NCBI GenBank assembly: GCA_900766735.1
Contig: CAAFWO010000014.1
Location: forward strand, 1 to 63,999
Length of the DNA: 63,999 nucleotides
Direction: 5' to 3'
Source: Clostridia bacterium
GTDB taxonomy: Bacteria; Bacillota; Clostridia; CAKSNL01; HGM11501
The stretch's first letter is position 1. Every line of letters begins with the position of its first letter. The translations under genes and the position numbers were made by a program. Positions 15,649 to 24,992 of the stretch are shown here, in pieces. The notes under the pieces are model-generated. The model had not been told where the DNA came from. It did no database searches and worked only from the letters and a program-made list of their open reading frames with translations.

Positions 15649-17898
15649 ATGGCAAAAATTAAAGTAAATGAGCTTTCAAAGACTCTGGGCGTCAAAAGCT
15701 CAGACCTGGTGGAGCTTTTAAAGAGCGCCGGCTCGGCCGTTAAAGGCTATTCGAGCCTTATGAGCGATATGGATATGAACATCGTTTTGGAGCATTATAC
15801 AAAGCTTTACGACGACGGAACAGATATATATGAATTTATGAAGTCGCTCTGCCCGGCTGTTCCCGAAGTTAAGGAGGAGCCCAAGAAGGAAGAGAAAAAG
15901 GCGGAAGTCAAGGAAGAAAAAGATCCCAAAAAACAGCCCAACCACTCGAACGAGAAGCGCTATGTCGATACGAGAGCGAACGTGGTGGATCTTGATAAAT
16001 ACAAGGATTCGGAAAAGATCGAGGAGCTTGCTCCCGAGCTTAAGGACACTGTGACGAATAAGCAGAAGATCAAAAAGGGCCCGAAGAATAAGTCGCAGGC
16101 GAAGAAAGAGGCTTTCGTTCCCAAGCACACAGAGCCCAAGAAAAAGGAAAAGCTGGAGATCGAGATTCCCGATGAGATCGTTGTGTCCGAGCTTGCCGAA
16201 AAGCTTAAAACTACGCCGAACGACGTTATTAAGCGCCTTATGCTGATCGGCGTTATGGCGAACCTTAACCAGACCGTCGACTATGACACCGCGGCGCTCA
16301 TCGCCGAGGATATGGGCGCGAAGGTTTCAAAAGAGGTCATCGTTACAAAGGAAGACCTTTTGTTCAACGACACGCCGGATAACCCCGAGGATCTTGTTCC
16401 GCGCGACCCGGTCGTTGTCGTTATGGGTCACGTTGACCACGGTAAGACCTCGCTTTTGGACGCGATAAGAAAGACAAACGTAGCGTCCGGCGAAGCGGGC
16501 GGAATCACCCAGCACATCGGTGCATACAGAATTAAGATAAACGACAGACAGATTACGTTTTTGGACACGCCCGGCCATGAGGCGTTCACCGCAATGCGTG
16601 CGCGCGGAGCGCAGGTAACGGACATCGCGATACTCGTTGTCGCGGCGGACGACGGAATTATGCCCCAGACTATCGAGGCTATCAACCACGCGAAAGCGGC
16701 GGGACTTACAATCATCGTCGCGATCAACAAGATCGATAAGGACAACGCGGACGTTGAAAGAGTTAAAAGAGAGCTTTCCGAAAACGATGTATTAATCGAG
16801 GAGTGGGGCGGAGATACTATCTGTGTCGAGGTTTCCGCAAAGCAGAACAAGAATATTTCGGAGCTTTTGGAGATGGTCATCTTAAGCGCAGATATGCTGG
16901 AGCTTAAGGCGAACCCGAACAGAAAAGCGAAGGGCACGGTCATCGAGTCGCGCCTTGATAAGGGAAGAGGACCGGTCGCAACCGTTTTGGTTCAGAACGG
17001 AACGCTTCATCAGGGCGACGTTGTCGTTGCCGGCACATCGGTCGGCAGAGTCAGAGTTATGACGGACGATAAGGGCGGCAAGATCAAGCAGGCAGGCCCG
17101 TCCGTTCCTGTCGAGATAGTCGGACTTTCCGAGGCGCCCGAGGGCGGCGAGCTTTTCTTCGCGGTTGACGATGAGAGAGCGGCGCGCGACGTTGTCGAGG
17201 CAAGAAAGCAGAAGATAAAGGACGAAAACATCAAGGCCGCGTCCGCGGTAAGCTTGGATGATCTTTTCTCGAAGATCTCCGAGGGCGAGATGAAAAACCT
17301 TAACATCATCGTCAAGGCGGACGTTCAGGGTAGCGTTGAGGCGGTTCGCCAGAGCCTTGAAAAGCTTTCAAACGACGAGGTAAAGGTAAAAGTAATTCAC
17401 GGTGCTGTCGGTGCGATCAACGAGTCTGACGTAATGCTCGCCTCCGCGTCGAACGCCATCATAGTCGGCTTCAATGTCCGCCCGGATTCCGGCGCGCGCG
17501 TTGCGGCTGAGGCAAAGAACATCGATATGCGCATGTACAGAGTCATCTACGACGCGATCGACGAGATCGAGGCGGCAATGAAGGGTATGCTCGCTCCCAA
17601 GTTCAGGGAGAAGGTGACAGGCCACGCCGAGGTAAGACAGACCTTCAAGGTTTCGAGCGTGGGCACGATCGCCGGCTGCTATGTAACGGACGGATCGGTT
17701 TCGAGAAACAACAGCGTGAGAATAGTGCGTGACGGTATCGTTATTTACGAAGGACAGATCGAGTCCTTAAAGCGCTTCAAGGACGACGCAAAAGAGGTTG
17801 CCGCAGGCTTTGAGTGCGGTATGAGCGTTGAAAAGTTCAACGACATCAAGGAGGGCGACGTCTTCGAGAGCTTCACTATGGAAGAGGTTGAAAGATAA
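15649..17898 (+). CDS. infB: Translation initiation factor IF-2
   Basis: 749 aa. A short N-terminal IF2_N helix (KVNELSKTLGVKSSDLVELL), then a Lys/Glu-rich linker (residues 80-180), a second IF2_N domain, and the GTPase core with G1 GHVDHGKTS, G3 DTPGHEAF and G4 NKID. Domains II, III and the initiator-tRNA-binding C-terminal domain follow. It brings fMet-tRNA to the 30S subunit. The ATG at 15649 is set by GGGGGTG upstream; the earlier ATG at 15625 overlaps ylxR. Codon use (AAG, GTT, CTT, AGA) is that of a highly expressed gene. Confidence 0.95.
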   Translation: MAKIKVNELSKTLGVKSSDLVELLKSAGSAVKGYSSLMSDMDMNIVLEHYTKLYDDGTDIYEFMKSLCPAVPEVKEEPKKEEKKAEVKEEKDPKKQPNHSNEKRYVDTRANVVDLDKYKDSEKIEELAPELKDTVTNKQKIKKGPKNKSQAKKEAFVPKHTEPKKKEKLEIEIPDEIVVSELAEKLKTTPNDVIKRLMLIGVMANLNQTVDYDTAALIAEDMGAKVSKEVIVTKEDLLFNDTPDNPEDLVPRDPVVVVMGHVDHGKTSLLDAIRKTNVASGEAGGITQHIGAYRIKINDRQITFLDTPGHEAFTAMRARGAQVTDIAILVVAADDGIMPQTIEAINHAKAAGLTIIVAINKIDKDNADVERVKRELSENDVLIEEWGGDTICVEVSAKQNKNISELLEMVILSADMLELKANPNRKAKGTVIESRLDKGRGPVATVLVQNGTLHQGDVVVAGTSVGRVRVMTDDKGGKIKQAGPSVPVEIVGLSEAPEGGELFFAVDDERAARDVVEARKQKIKDENIKAASAVSLDDLFSKISEGEMKNLNIIVKADVQGSVEAVRQSLEKLSNDEVKVKVIHGAVGAINESDVMLASASNAIIVGFNVRPDSGARVAAEAKNIDMRMYRVIYDAIDEIEAAMKGMLAPKFREKVTGHAEVRQTFKVSSVGTIAGCYVTDGSVSRNNSVRIVRDGIVIYEGQIESLKRFKDDAKEVAAGFECGMSVEKFNDIKEGDVFESFTMEEVER

Positions 17899-18252
17899 AT
17901 GAGTTTTGACAGGACAGACAGAATATCCGGCGAGGTCATGCGTGAAGTCTCGGGTATTCTGCGCGAGATAAAGGATCCGCGTATGAAGGGCATGATAAGC
18001 GTGTTGGACGCGCGCGTCACCAAGGATCTGTCATACGCCAAGATAACGGTGAGCGTTCTGGGCTCAGAGGAGGACAAACGCTCCACCGCCGCGGCGCTTA
18101 AATCGGCCGCAGGATATATAAGAAGGGAACTTTCACACCGTGTGGATATGAGAATAACGCCCCAGCTCAATTTCGTCATAAGCGACGCGATCGAGCACGA
18201 GGCGCGCATCAGCAAGATGATCTCGGACGCTGTGGGGGAGAAAAACAGATGA
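17899..18252 (+). CDS. rbfA: 30S ribosome-binding factor A
   Basis: 117 aa, typical for RbfA, a KH-fold protein for 16S rRNA 5' end maturation. The N-terminus FDRTDRISGEVMREVSGIL and the later RRELSHRVDMRITPQLNFV are family blocks. It follows infB with no gap and overlaps nrnA by 4 bases (ATGA). Confidence 0.93.
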   Translation: MSFDRTDRISGEVMREVSGILREIKDPRMKGMISVLDARVTKDLSYAKITVSVLGSEEDKRSTAAALKSAAGYIRRELSHRVDMRITPQLNFVISDAIEHEARISKMISDAVGEKNR

Positions 18253-19211
18253 GTGAGTTTCTTTTAATCAAAAAGGAATTGGAAAAAGCGGAGAGCATTG
18301 TGATCTTAAACCATGTTAATATGGACGGGGATGCGGTGGGCTCCGCGTTTTCCTTGGCGTCGGTCTTGTCCCGCGCCGGAAAAAACGTTAAGGTCGCGAT
18401 CGAGGACGATCCGCCCGAATACTTAAAAGGCCTCTGCGACGACTATATCAAGGAGTCGGACGAGGTTTTTGACCTTGCCGTGAGCGTCGACTGCGGAGAC
18501 GAAATGCGCCTCGGCAAAAGACGGGGCATTTTCGACAGCGCGAAAAGAACCGTCTGCATCGACCATCATGTTTCAAACGAGGGCTTTGCCGATGTGAACC
18601 TGATAAGGGCGGAGGCTTCGAGCACGAGCGAGATCGTGTTTGAATTCATAAAATACATTGGGGCAAATATTACTCCGCGTGAGGCGAACCAGCTTTTTGC
18701 CGGTATAATCACGGACACCGGCGGATTTAAATATTCCAACACGACGCCGGAGTGCTTTTCGATAAGCGGCGAGCTTTTGAAAGCGGGAGCAGACATAAAC
18801 AGCGTCTGCATCGAGATATACGAGTCAAACTCGCTTTCCAAGCTCAAATTAAAGTCAAGGTGCTTAGATTCTATAAAGCTCTATGCCGGAGGAAAAATAT
18901 CGGGATCTGTGATAACGAAAAGGGACTTTAAAAAGACCGGGGCGAAAGAGTCCGACTGTGAGGGCTTCTCGCAGATCGGAAGAGGAATCGCCGGGGTCGA
19001 AGCGTCCTATTCGATCACGGCATATAAAAATGTCAAGGTCAGCTTAAGGTCAAAACGCTATGTTGACGTTGCGAAGATCGCCGCGTCCTTCGGCGGCGGC
19101 GGCCACAAAAGGGCGGCCGGCTTTTCACTGCCCGAGGGCACGAACATAAAAAAACTTGAGAAAAAACTCATTGAGATGCTGACCGAGGAAGTTGAAAAGG
19201 AAAATCTATGA
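18249..19211 (+). CDS. nrnA: DHH-family oligoribonuclease / pAp phosphatase
   Basis: 320 aa with DHH and DHHA1 domains. Metal-binding motifs are HVNMDGDAVGSA (residues 21-32), SVDCGD near residue 80 and CIDHHVSN near residue 105; the C-terminal substrate motif is GGGGHKRAAGFSLP. NrnA degrades nano-RNAs and dephosphorylates pAp. Overlaps of 4 bases with both rbfA and truB show tight translational coupling in the operon. Confidence 0.9.
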   Translation: MSEFLLIKKELEKAESIVILNHVNMDGDAVGSAFSLASVLSRAGKNVKVAIEDDPPEYLKGLCDDYIKESDEVFDLAVSVDCGDEMRLGKRRGIFDSAKRTVCIDHHVSNEGFADVNLIRAEASSTSEIVFEFIKYIGANITPREANQLFAGIITDTGGFKYSNTTPECFSISGELLKAGADINSVCIEIYESNSLSKLKLKSRCLDSIKLYAGGKISGSVITKRDFKKTGAKESDCEGFSQIGRGIAGVEASYSITAYKNVKVSLRSKRYVDVAKIAASFGGGGHKRAAGFSLPEGTNIKKLEKKLIEMLTEEVEKENL

Positions 19212-20086
19212 ACGGCGTTATTGTAATTGACAAAGATGAAAATATGACAAGCTTTGACGTTGTCGCGAAGATGAGAAAAATATGCAAAACGAAAAAGGTC
19301 GGCCACACCGGCACGCTTGATCCGGACGCGACGGGCGTTCTTCCCGTCTGCATCGGTAACGCAACCCGCGCGGCGGATATTATGACCGGGGCGGACAAAA
19401 AGCGTTACAGAGCCTTGATGCGTTTAGGAAGCGCGACCGACACGTTTGACGCGTCGGGAAAGGTGACTTTGACAGGCGACGCGTCAATAATTAAGGATGG
19501 GGCGATAGAGAGCGCGGTCGAGGCCTTCCGCGGCGAGATAATGCAGGTTCCGCCGATGTATTCGGCGATAAAGCACGGGGGCAAAAAGCTCTATCAGTTG
19601 GCGCGCGAGGGAAAGACGGTCGAGCTTGAACCGCGGAGCGTTAAGATACATTCGCTCGAGATTTTAGGACGAAACGGAAACGATGTCACGCTTGACATAA
19701 TATGCTCCAAGGGCACATATATAAGGTCGCTCTGTAACGACATCGGCGAAAAACTCGGTTGTTTTGCGCACATGGCGGCGCTTCGGCGCACCGCGAGCGG
19801 AAATTTTACCGAAAACGAAGCGGTGAAGCTTTCAGAGCTTAACGAGGAGAACGCCGAAAATTACTTAGTGCCGACGGACAGGCTCTTTGACTACCCTGAG
19901 TTTAAGGCGACAGGCAAGCAGGAATACCTCATAAAAAACGGCGTCGCGGCCTACTGCGAGGGCGAAGAAGGGCTCTACAGAGTCTATTCGGAATCGGGAA
20001 AATTCCTCTCGGTGTCCGAGATAGTTGTGATCGACGGGAAAAATTGCTTAAAGCTGGTCAAAAGCTTTTGGGGGGAAGGCAAATGA
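19208..20086 (+). CDS. truB: tRNA pseudouridine-55 synthase
   Basis: 292 aa. TruB forms pseudouridine 55 in the T-loop of tRNAs. The KVGHTGTLDPDATGVLPVCI segment (residues 36-55) carries the catalytic Asp; PPMYSAIKHGGKKLYQLARE and SKGTYIRSLCNDIG follow as expected. The C-terminus holds a short PUA-like domain. It overlaps nrnA and ribF by 4 bases each. Confidence 0.93.
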   Translation: MNGVIVIDKDENMTSFDVVAKMRKICKTKKVGHTGTLDPDATGVLPVCIGNATRAADIMTGADKKRYRALMRLGSATDTFDASGKVTLTGDASIIKDGAIESAVEAFRGEIMQVPPMYSAIKHGGKKLYQLAREGKTVELEPRSVKIHSLEILGRNGNDVTLDIICSKGTYIRSLCNDIGEKLGCFAHMAALRRTASGNFTENEAVKLSELNEENAENYLVPTDRLFDYPEFKATGKQEYLIKNGVAAYCEGEEGLYRVYSESGKFLSVSEIVVIDGKNCLKLVKSFWGEGK

Positions 20087-21009
20087 TAAAGGCGTTTAAC
20101 GGGGAAAGCTTTTCGGGCACGGCCGTTTGCATCGGCAATTTTGACGGGGTGCATCTGGCGCACAGAAGGCTCATCGAAGAAACCGTGAGTGAGGCAAAAA
20201 AAGAAGGGCTTAAAAGCGCCGTCTACACGTTTTATCCGCATCCGGACGAGTTTTTCGGCAAAAAGCAGGAAAAGATAACGTCCGAGGCGGATAAGGAAGG
20301 GCTCATCGAGTCGCTCGGGGCTGACATTTATTACTGCCAAAAGTGCGATGAGGCGTTTTTATCAAAAAGCCCGGAGGAATTTTGCAAAGACGTATTAAAG
20401 GAAAAACTCGGCGCAAAAAAGGTCTTCGTGGGCTATGACTTCACGTTCGGAAAAAACGGGAGCGGAAAAGCGGAGGATCTTTGCGCGCTCGGTAAAAGGT
20501 TCGGGTTTGACGCGGTAATTCTTCCCGAAATGAAAATCGGGGGCGAGGCGGTCAAAAGCACGGCCGTGAGGGGCTATATCAAAGAAGGAAAAATCGAAAA
20601 GGCCAACGAAATGCTCGGAAGGGCGCACTTTTATTCGGGCAGGGTATTCCGCGCGAAAATGCTTGGCCGCACGATCGGTTTTCCCACGGCGAACATTTAT
20701 CCTGAAGAAGGGCTCATACTGCCGCCTTTCGGGGTCTATGCCTCAAAGGTCCTGATCGGCGAAAAAATGTATCCCGGCGTTTCCAACATCGGATTAAACC
20801 CGACGGTGGAGCACGGAACAAAGCCGAAGATTGAGACGAATATAATGGACTTTTCAGGGGATATTTACGGTGAGGAGATAAAAGTTTTCCTTTATAAATG
20901 GATTCGTCCGGAGATGAAATTTTCCGGCGTGGAGGATCTTATGCTCCGGATCAAAAAGGATTCGGACGAAGCAAAAAAAATAATTGACAAAACGCATTTT
21001 GTATGGTAG
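20083..21009 (+). CDS. ribF: Bifunctional riboflavin kinase / FAD synthetase
   Basis: 308 aa. The N-terminal FMN adenylyltransferase domain has CIGNFDGVHLAHRRLI (residues 16-31) and VGYDFTFGKNGSG; the C-terminal riboflavin kinase domain has GRTIGFPTANI and NIGLNPTVEHGTKPKIETN. It converts riboflavin to FMN and FAD. The ATG at 20083 overlaps the truB stop. The gene ends in TAG, and that stop lies at the start of the -10 box of the rpsO promoter. Confidence 0.93.
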   Translation: MIKAFNGESFSGTAVCIGNFDGVHLAHRRLIEETVSEAKKEGLKSAVYTFYPHPDEFFGKKQEKITSEADKEGLIESLGADIYYCQKCDEAFLSKSPEEFCKDVLKEKLGAKKVFVGYDFTFGKNGSGKAEDLCALGKRFGFDAVILPEMKIGGEAVKSTAVRGYIKEGKIEKANEMLGRAHFYSGRVFRAKMLGRTIGFPTANIYPEEGLILPPFGVYASKVLIGEKMYPGVSNIGLNPTVEHGTKPKIETNIMDFSGDIYGEEIKVFLYKWIRPEMKFSGVEDLMLRIKKDSDEAKKIIDKTHFVW

Positions 21010-21012
21010 AAT
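20984..21012 (+). promoter_or_regulatory. rpsO promoter inside the end of ribF
   Basis: TTGACA, 17-base spacer, TAGAAT. The ribF TAG stop is the first three bases of the -10 hexamer. The leader of about 90 bases contains GGTT...AACC and CGCC-TTC-GGCG hairpins, which may bind S15 for feedback control (inference). Confidence 0.8.
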
Positions 21013-21107
21013 ATATGTTGGTTTGTGAAAACCGAACCTTTTGCAAGGCTTTAGGGGTCACCGCCTTCGGCGTTGTTAAAGGAGATATTAAATAGGAGGT
21101 GTATTTT

Positions 21108-21371
21108 ATGTTAAAGGAAAGAAAGCAGGAGATCATTTCGACCTACCGCATGAGCGAGACGGATACCGGTTCGCCTGAGGTTCAGATCGCTCTTTTGACT
21201 GAGAGAATCAATCATCTTAACGAGCATCTTAAGGTCAACAAGAAGGATCACCACTCGAGAAGAGGTCTTTTGAAGATGGTCGGTAAGAGAAGAAGTCTCT
21301 TAAACTATCTTGAGAGAACTGACATCGAGAGATACCGTGCTATCGTTGAAAAGCTCGGAATGAGAAAATAA
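21108..21371 (+). CDS. rpsO: Ribosomal protein S15
   Basis: 87 aa, standard S15 length. Family blocks are SPEVQIALLTERINHLNEHL and HHSRRGLLKMVGKRRSLLNY. It binds the three-way junction of the 16S rRNA central domain. A strong AGGAGGTG lies upstream of ATG 21108. Codons are strongly biased to AAG, CTT and AGA, as expected for a highly expressed gene. Confidence 0.96.
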   Translation: MLKERKQEIISTYRMSETDTGSPEVQIALLTERINHLNEHLKVNKKDHHSRRGLLKMVGKRRSLLNYLERTDIERYRAIVEKLGMRK

Positions 21372-21380
21372 AAAGAACAC

Positions 21381-21419
21381 GGCGGTCGCGGCATGTTTAA
21401 TTCCGGCCGCCTGTTTTCT
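21381..21419 (+). terminator. Hairpin between rpsO and pnp
   Basis: An imperfect GC-rich stem (GGCGG...CCGCC) with an 11-base loop, followed by TGTTTTCTT. It probably terminates some rpsO transcripts. The rest of the gap to pnp (21420-21529) shows only the AAAGGA ribosome-binding site. Confidence 0.6.
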
Positions 21420-21529
21420 TATCAAAGCCGCCGCGGGCGATTAGCAGTTAGATGTGCTTTTTCAGGGGAAAAGGCAGATTTAAGTGCTAAATGCCTACGG
21501 CACAAAGAAAAAAGAAAGGAATTAAAACT

Positions 21530-23644
21530 ATGAAACAGATTTTTTCAACAACTGTCGCAGGCAAGCCTTTCAGCGTTGAAGTGGGCGAGCTTGCACAGCT
21601 TGCAAACGGAAGCGCAATGGTTCGCTACGGCGAAACAGCCGTTTTGTGCACAGCAACCGCTTCGGCAAAGCCCAGAGAAGGCGTTGACTTCTTCCCCTTG
21701 AGCGTTGACTATGAGGAGAAGCTCTACAGCGTCGGAAAGATTCCGGGAAGCTTCACACGCCGTGAAGCCCGTCCCTCCGAGCATGCGATTTTGACCTCGC
21801 GTTCGATTGACAGGCCGATCCGCCCGCTCTTCCCGCAGGATTTAAGAAACGACGTTACGGTTATCACGACCGTTATGTCGGCTGATCCGGACTGCCAGTC
21901 CGAGATCGCGGCGCTCATCGGTGCGTCCGTTGCCATCTCGATTTCCGACATTCCGTTTAACGGCCCCATCGCCGGCGCGAATGTGGGATTGGTTGACGGC
22001 AAGCTCATCTTAAACCCCAACGAGGCGGAAAGAGAGAAGAGCAAGCTTAACTTAACCGTTGCCGGAACAAAGGAAAAGGTTAATATGATCGAGTGCGGAG
22101 CGGACAGTGTGCCCGAAGACACGATGCTTGAAGCTATTATGATGGCGCACGAGGAGATCAAAAAGATCTGCGCGTGGATTGAGAGCGTTGCACAGGAAGT
22201 CGGAAAGCCGAAGTTTGATTACGACCACATCGTCGTTGATCCCGAGCTCTTTGAGAGAGTCAAGGATTTCGCGATCGACCGCGTTAAGTGGGCGCTCGAT
22301 ACGGACGATAAGCGCGTGAGAGATAAAAATATGGCGGAGGTTTCCGCCGAGGTTTATGAGCACTTTGCGGACGAGTATCCCGAAGCTGAGGGACAGGCAG
22401 TGCTCGACGGAGTTTTGTATAAGCTCCAGAAATATGTTGTAAGAAGATGGCTCTTGGACGAGGGCAAGCGTGTTGACGGCAGAGGAATGGACGAGATCCG
22501 TCCCCTTTCCTGCGACATTGACCTTCTTCCCAGAGTTCACGGTTCAGCGCTCTTCACAAGAGGTCAGACGCAGGTATTAACCGCGACGACGCTCGCGACT
22601 CTTTCCGAGGCTCAGATGCTTGACGGTATCGACGGAGAAGAGGAGAAGCGCTATATCCACCACTACAATTTCCCGTCATACTCGGTTGGCGAAACACGCC
22701 CGTCCAGAGGTCCGGGAAGGCGTGAGATCGGCCACGGCGCACTTGCCGAGAAGGCGCTTTTGCCCGTGATCCCGTCCGAGCAGGAATTCCCCTATGCGAT
22801 AAGGCTGGTTTCTGAGGTTCTTTCCTCCAACGGTTCGACATCTCAGGGCAGTATCTGCGCAAGCACACTGTCGTTAATGGCGGCCGGCGTTCCGATCAAG
22901 GCACCCGTTGCCGGCATCTCCTGCGGTCTTATCACCGAGGGCGACAGATTCATCACGATGACCGATATTCAGGGTCTTGAGGACTTCTTCGGCGATATGG
23001 ACTTTAAGGTTGCCGGAACGAAGGACGGTATCACTGCTATTCAGGTCGATATTAAGATCGACGGTCTGACTCCCGAGATCATCAAGACTGCGTTTGAGAA
23101 GACAAGAGTTGCAAGACTTCACATTTTGGACGACGTTATGTTAAAGCGCATCGCAGAGCCCAGAGGAGAGCTTTCCAAGTATGCTCCCAAGATTATCTCC
23201 ACAAAGATCGATCCCGATAAGATAAGAGAAGTTATCGGTTCGGGCGGAAAGACGATCCAGAGAATCACGGCCGAGACAGGCGTTAAGATCGACATCGAGG
23301 ACGACGGAAGCGTATTTATCGCATGCGTTGACTATGAGGCAGGCCAGAAGGCGTTAAAGATCGTTGAAGGCATCGCCGGCGAGCCCCAGATCGGCGAGGT
23401 ATATACAGGCAAGGTTATGCGCATAATGGACTTTGGAGCATTCGTTGAATATCTCCCCGGAAAAGAAGGCCTTGTTCACATTTCCAAGCTTGACACCAAG
23501 AGAGTAGAGAAAGTTTCCGACGTTGTTTCCGTCGGCGACGAGATCCAGGTTAAGCTTATCGAGGTCGACAGACAGGGCAGAATCAACCTTTCCAGGAAGG
23601 ACGCGCTCTTAGACCTTGAAAAGAAGGAAGAAGAAACGAAGTAA
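21530..23644 (+). CDS. pnp: Polyribonucleotide nucleotidyltransferase (PNPase)
   Basis: 704 aa, the normal PNPase length. Two RNase PH domains (residues 1-220 and 310-540) flank a helical domain; the second has RPSRGPGRREIGHGALAEKA and the phosphate-binding SSNGSTSQGSIC. A KH domain (VIGSGGKTIQRITAETG) and an S1 domain (GKVMRIMDFGAFVEYLPGKE) close the protein. It degrades mRNA 3' to 5' with phosphate. ATG 21530 follows AAAGGA; the stop overlaps the M16 peptidase start. Confidence 0.96.
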   Translation: MKQIFSTTVAGKPFSVEVGELAQLANGSAMVRYGETAVLCTATASAKPREGVDFFPLSVDYEEKLYSVGKIPGSFTRREARPSEHAILTSRSIDRPIRPLFPQDLRNDVTVITTVMSADPDCQSEIAALIGASVAISISDIPFNGPIAGANVGLVDGKLILNPNEAEREKSKLNLTVAGTKEKVNMIECGADSVPEDTMLEAIMMAHEEIKKICAWIESVAQEVGKPKFDYDHIVVDPELFERVKDFAIDRVKWALDTDDKRVRDKNMAEVSAEVYEHFADEYPEAEGQAVLDGVLYKLQKYVVRRWLLDEGKRVDGRGMDEIRPLSCDIDLLPRVHGSALFTRGQTQVLTATTLATLSEAQMLDGIDGEEEKRYIHHYNFPSYSVGETRPSRGPGRREIGHGALAEKALLPVIPSEQEFPYAIRLVSEVLSSNGSTSQGSICASTLSLMAAGVPIKAPVAGISCGLITEGDRFITMTDIQGLEDFFGDMDFKVAGTKDGITAIQVDIKIDGLTPEIIKTAFEKTRVARLHILDDVMLKRIAEPRGELSKYAPKIISTKIDPDKIREVIGSGGKTIQRITAETGVKIDIEDDGSVFIACVDYEAGQKALKIVEGIAGEPQIGEVYTGKVMRIMDFGAFVEYLPGKEGLVHISKLDTKRVEKVSDVVSVGDEIQVKLIEVDRQGRINLSRKDALLDLEKKEEETK

Positions 23645-24867
23645 TGTACAATATTAAAGTTCTTTCAAACGGACTTAAAATTGCATATGAAAAATTGCCT
23701 TACGCCCGCTCGGTTTCAGCGGGCGTTTGGGTTTTATCCGGCTCGCGCTGTGAAAGAACGGGCGGAATCTCGCATTTTATCGAGCATATGTTTTTTAAGG
23801 GCACGAAAACAAAGACCGCAAGGCAGATAGCCGAGACGATGGATTTGACCGGCGGCCAGCTAAACGCATATACCACGAGGGAATACACCGTTTACTACTC
23901 TGTCACCGTGGCGGACAAGCTTACAGAGTCGCTCGAGCTTTTGGGCGATATGATAAAAAACTCTGTGTTCCGCGAGAGCGATATTGAGCTTGAGAAAAAT
24001 GTCGTGACCGAAGAGATCGCGATGTATGAGGATTCGCCTGAGGATCTGGTGTTTGACCTTTTGGAGGAGCACGCCTTTTTGGATAACGGGCTCGGCAAAA
24101 GCATCACCGGCACGCGCGAGAGCGTGCGCTCCATCACCCGCGACGGAATACTTGAGCATATGGGTTCATTCTACGTGCCCTCCAATATGGTGCTCTCCGT
24201 TGCCGGCAATTTCTCGGAGGACGAGCTTTTGGCGCTTGCTGAAAAGTATTTCGGAGACATTGAATCGCGCCCGGCCGAGATCGGGGAGATCATAAAGCCC
24301 GAATTTCACACAGGCGAAAACATTTTGGAAAAGGACATTGAGCAGGCAAACCTCGCGATCGGCTTTGAAGGGCCGGGCTGTATGAGCGAACTGCGCTATC
24401 CGCTTCTGGTTTTAAATAACGCGTTCGGCGGCGGAATGAGCTCAAGGCTCTTTCAGAAAATAAGAGAGGAAAGCGGCCTTGCGTATTCTGTCTACACTTC
24501 GATAGCGACATATAAGGACACCGGGATATACACGGTCTATGCCGGCCTTTCGGATGAAAACCTTGAAAAAACGCGCGAGATAATAAATCTTGAAATCGAG
24601 AGGCTTTTAAGCGAGGGGCTCACCGATGCCGAGATTGAACGTGCAAAGGAGCAGATAAGAGGGTCGGTCATCCTTGGCGGCGAAGGCGTCGGCTCGCATA
24701 TGAGCGCGCTCGGTAAGGGAATCCTTTTAACGGGCAAAGTGCGCGAGGAAGAGGAAATACTAAAAAAGGTCGAATCCGTCACCGGGGACGACGTGATTTC
24801 CGCGGCGGGGAAGATCTTCGGCTCCGGCAGAAGCTTCACCCAGATAGTTAAAGGCAGAACAAAATAA
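23644..24867 (+). CDS. M16-family zinc metallopeptidase (processing-peptidase-like)
   Basis: 407 aa. The inverted zinc motif HxxEH is present as HFIEHMFFKG near residue 42, and the distal Glu lies in the NVVTEEIAMYEDSPED segment. The fold is the two-domain mitochondrial-processing-peptidase type, like YmxG of B. subtilis, which also sits just after pnp. Its ATG overlaps the pnp TAA (TAATG), so it is co-translated. The substrate is unknown. Confidence 0.87.
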   Translation: MYNIKVLSNGLKIAYEKLPYARSVSAGVWVLSGSRCERTGGISHFIEHMFFKGTKTKTARQIAETMDLTGGQLNAYTTREYTVYYSVTVADKLTESLELLGDMIKNSVFRESDIELEKNVVTEEIAMYEDSPEDLVFDLLEEHAFLDNGLGKSITGTRESVRSITRDGILEHMGSFYVPSNMVLSVAGNFSEDELLALAEKYFGDIESRPAEIGEIIKPEFHTGENILEKDIEQANLAIGFEGPGCMSELRYPLLVLNNAFGGGMSSRLFQKIREESGLAYSVYTSIATYKDTGIYTVYAGLSDENLEKTREIINLEIERLLSEGLTDAEIERAKEQIRGSVILGGEGVGSHMSALGKGILLTGKVREEEEILKKVESVTGDDVISAAGKIFGSGRSFTQIVKGRTK

Positions 24868-24872
24868 AAGCG

Positions 24873-24905
24873 AAAACACCGTTATGGCAAAAACGGTGTT
24901 TTTTT
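24873..24905 (+). terminator. Terminator of the pnp-M16 unit
   Basis: Stem AAAACACCGTT with its complement and a run of seven T residues. Confidence 0.88.
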
Positions 24906-24992
24906 GTCGGAAAATTCTGGTAATAAATTCCATAAATAGACAGATTTTTTGTTTTCGGTGTGGTATACTTAGTTCAAAGGAGCTGATGGACC

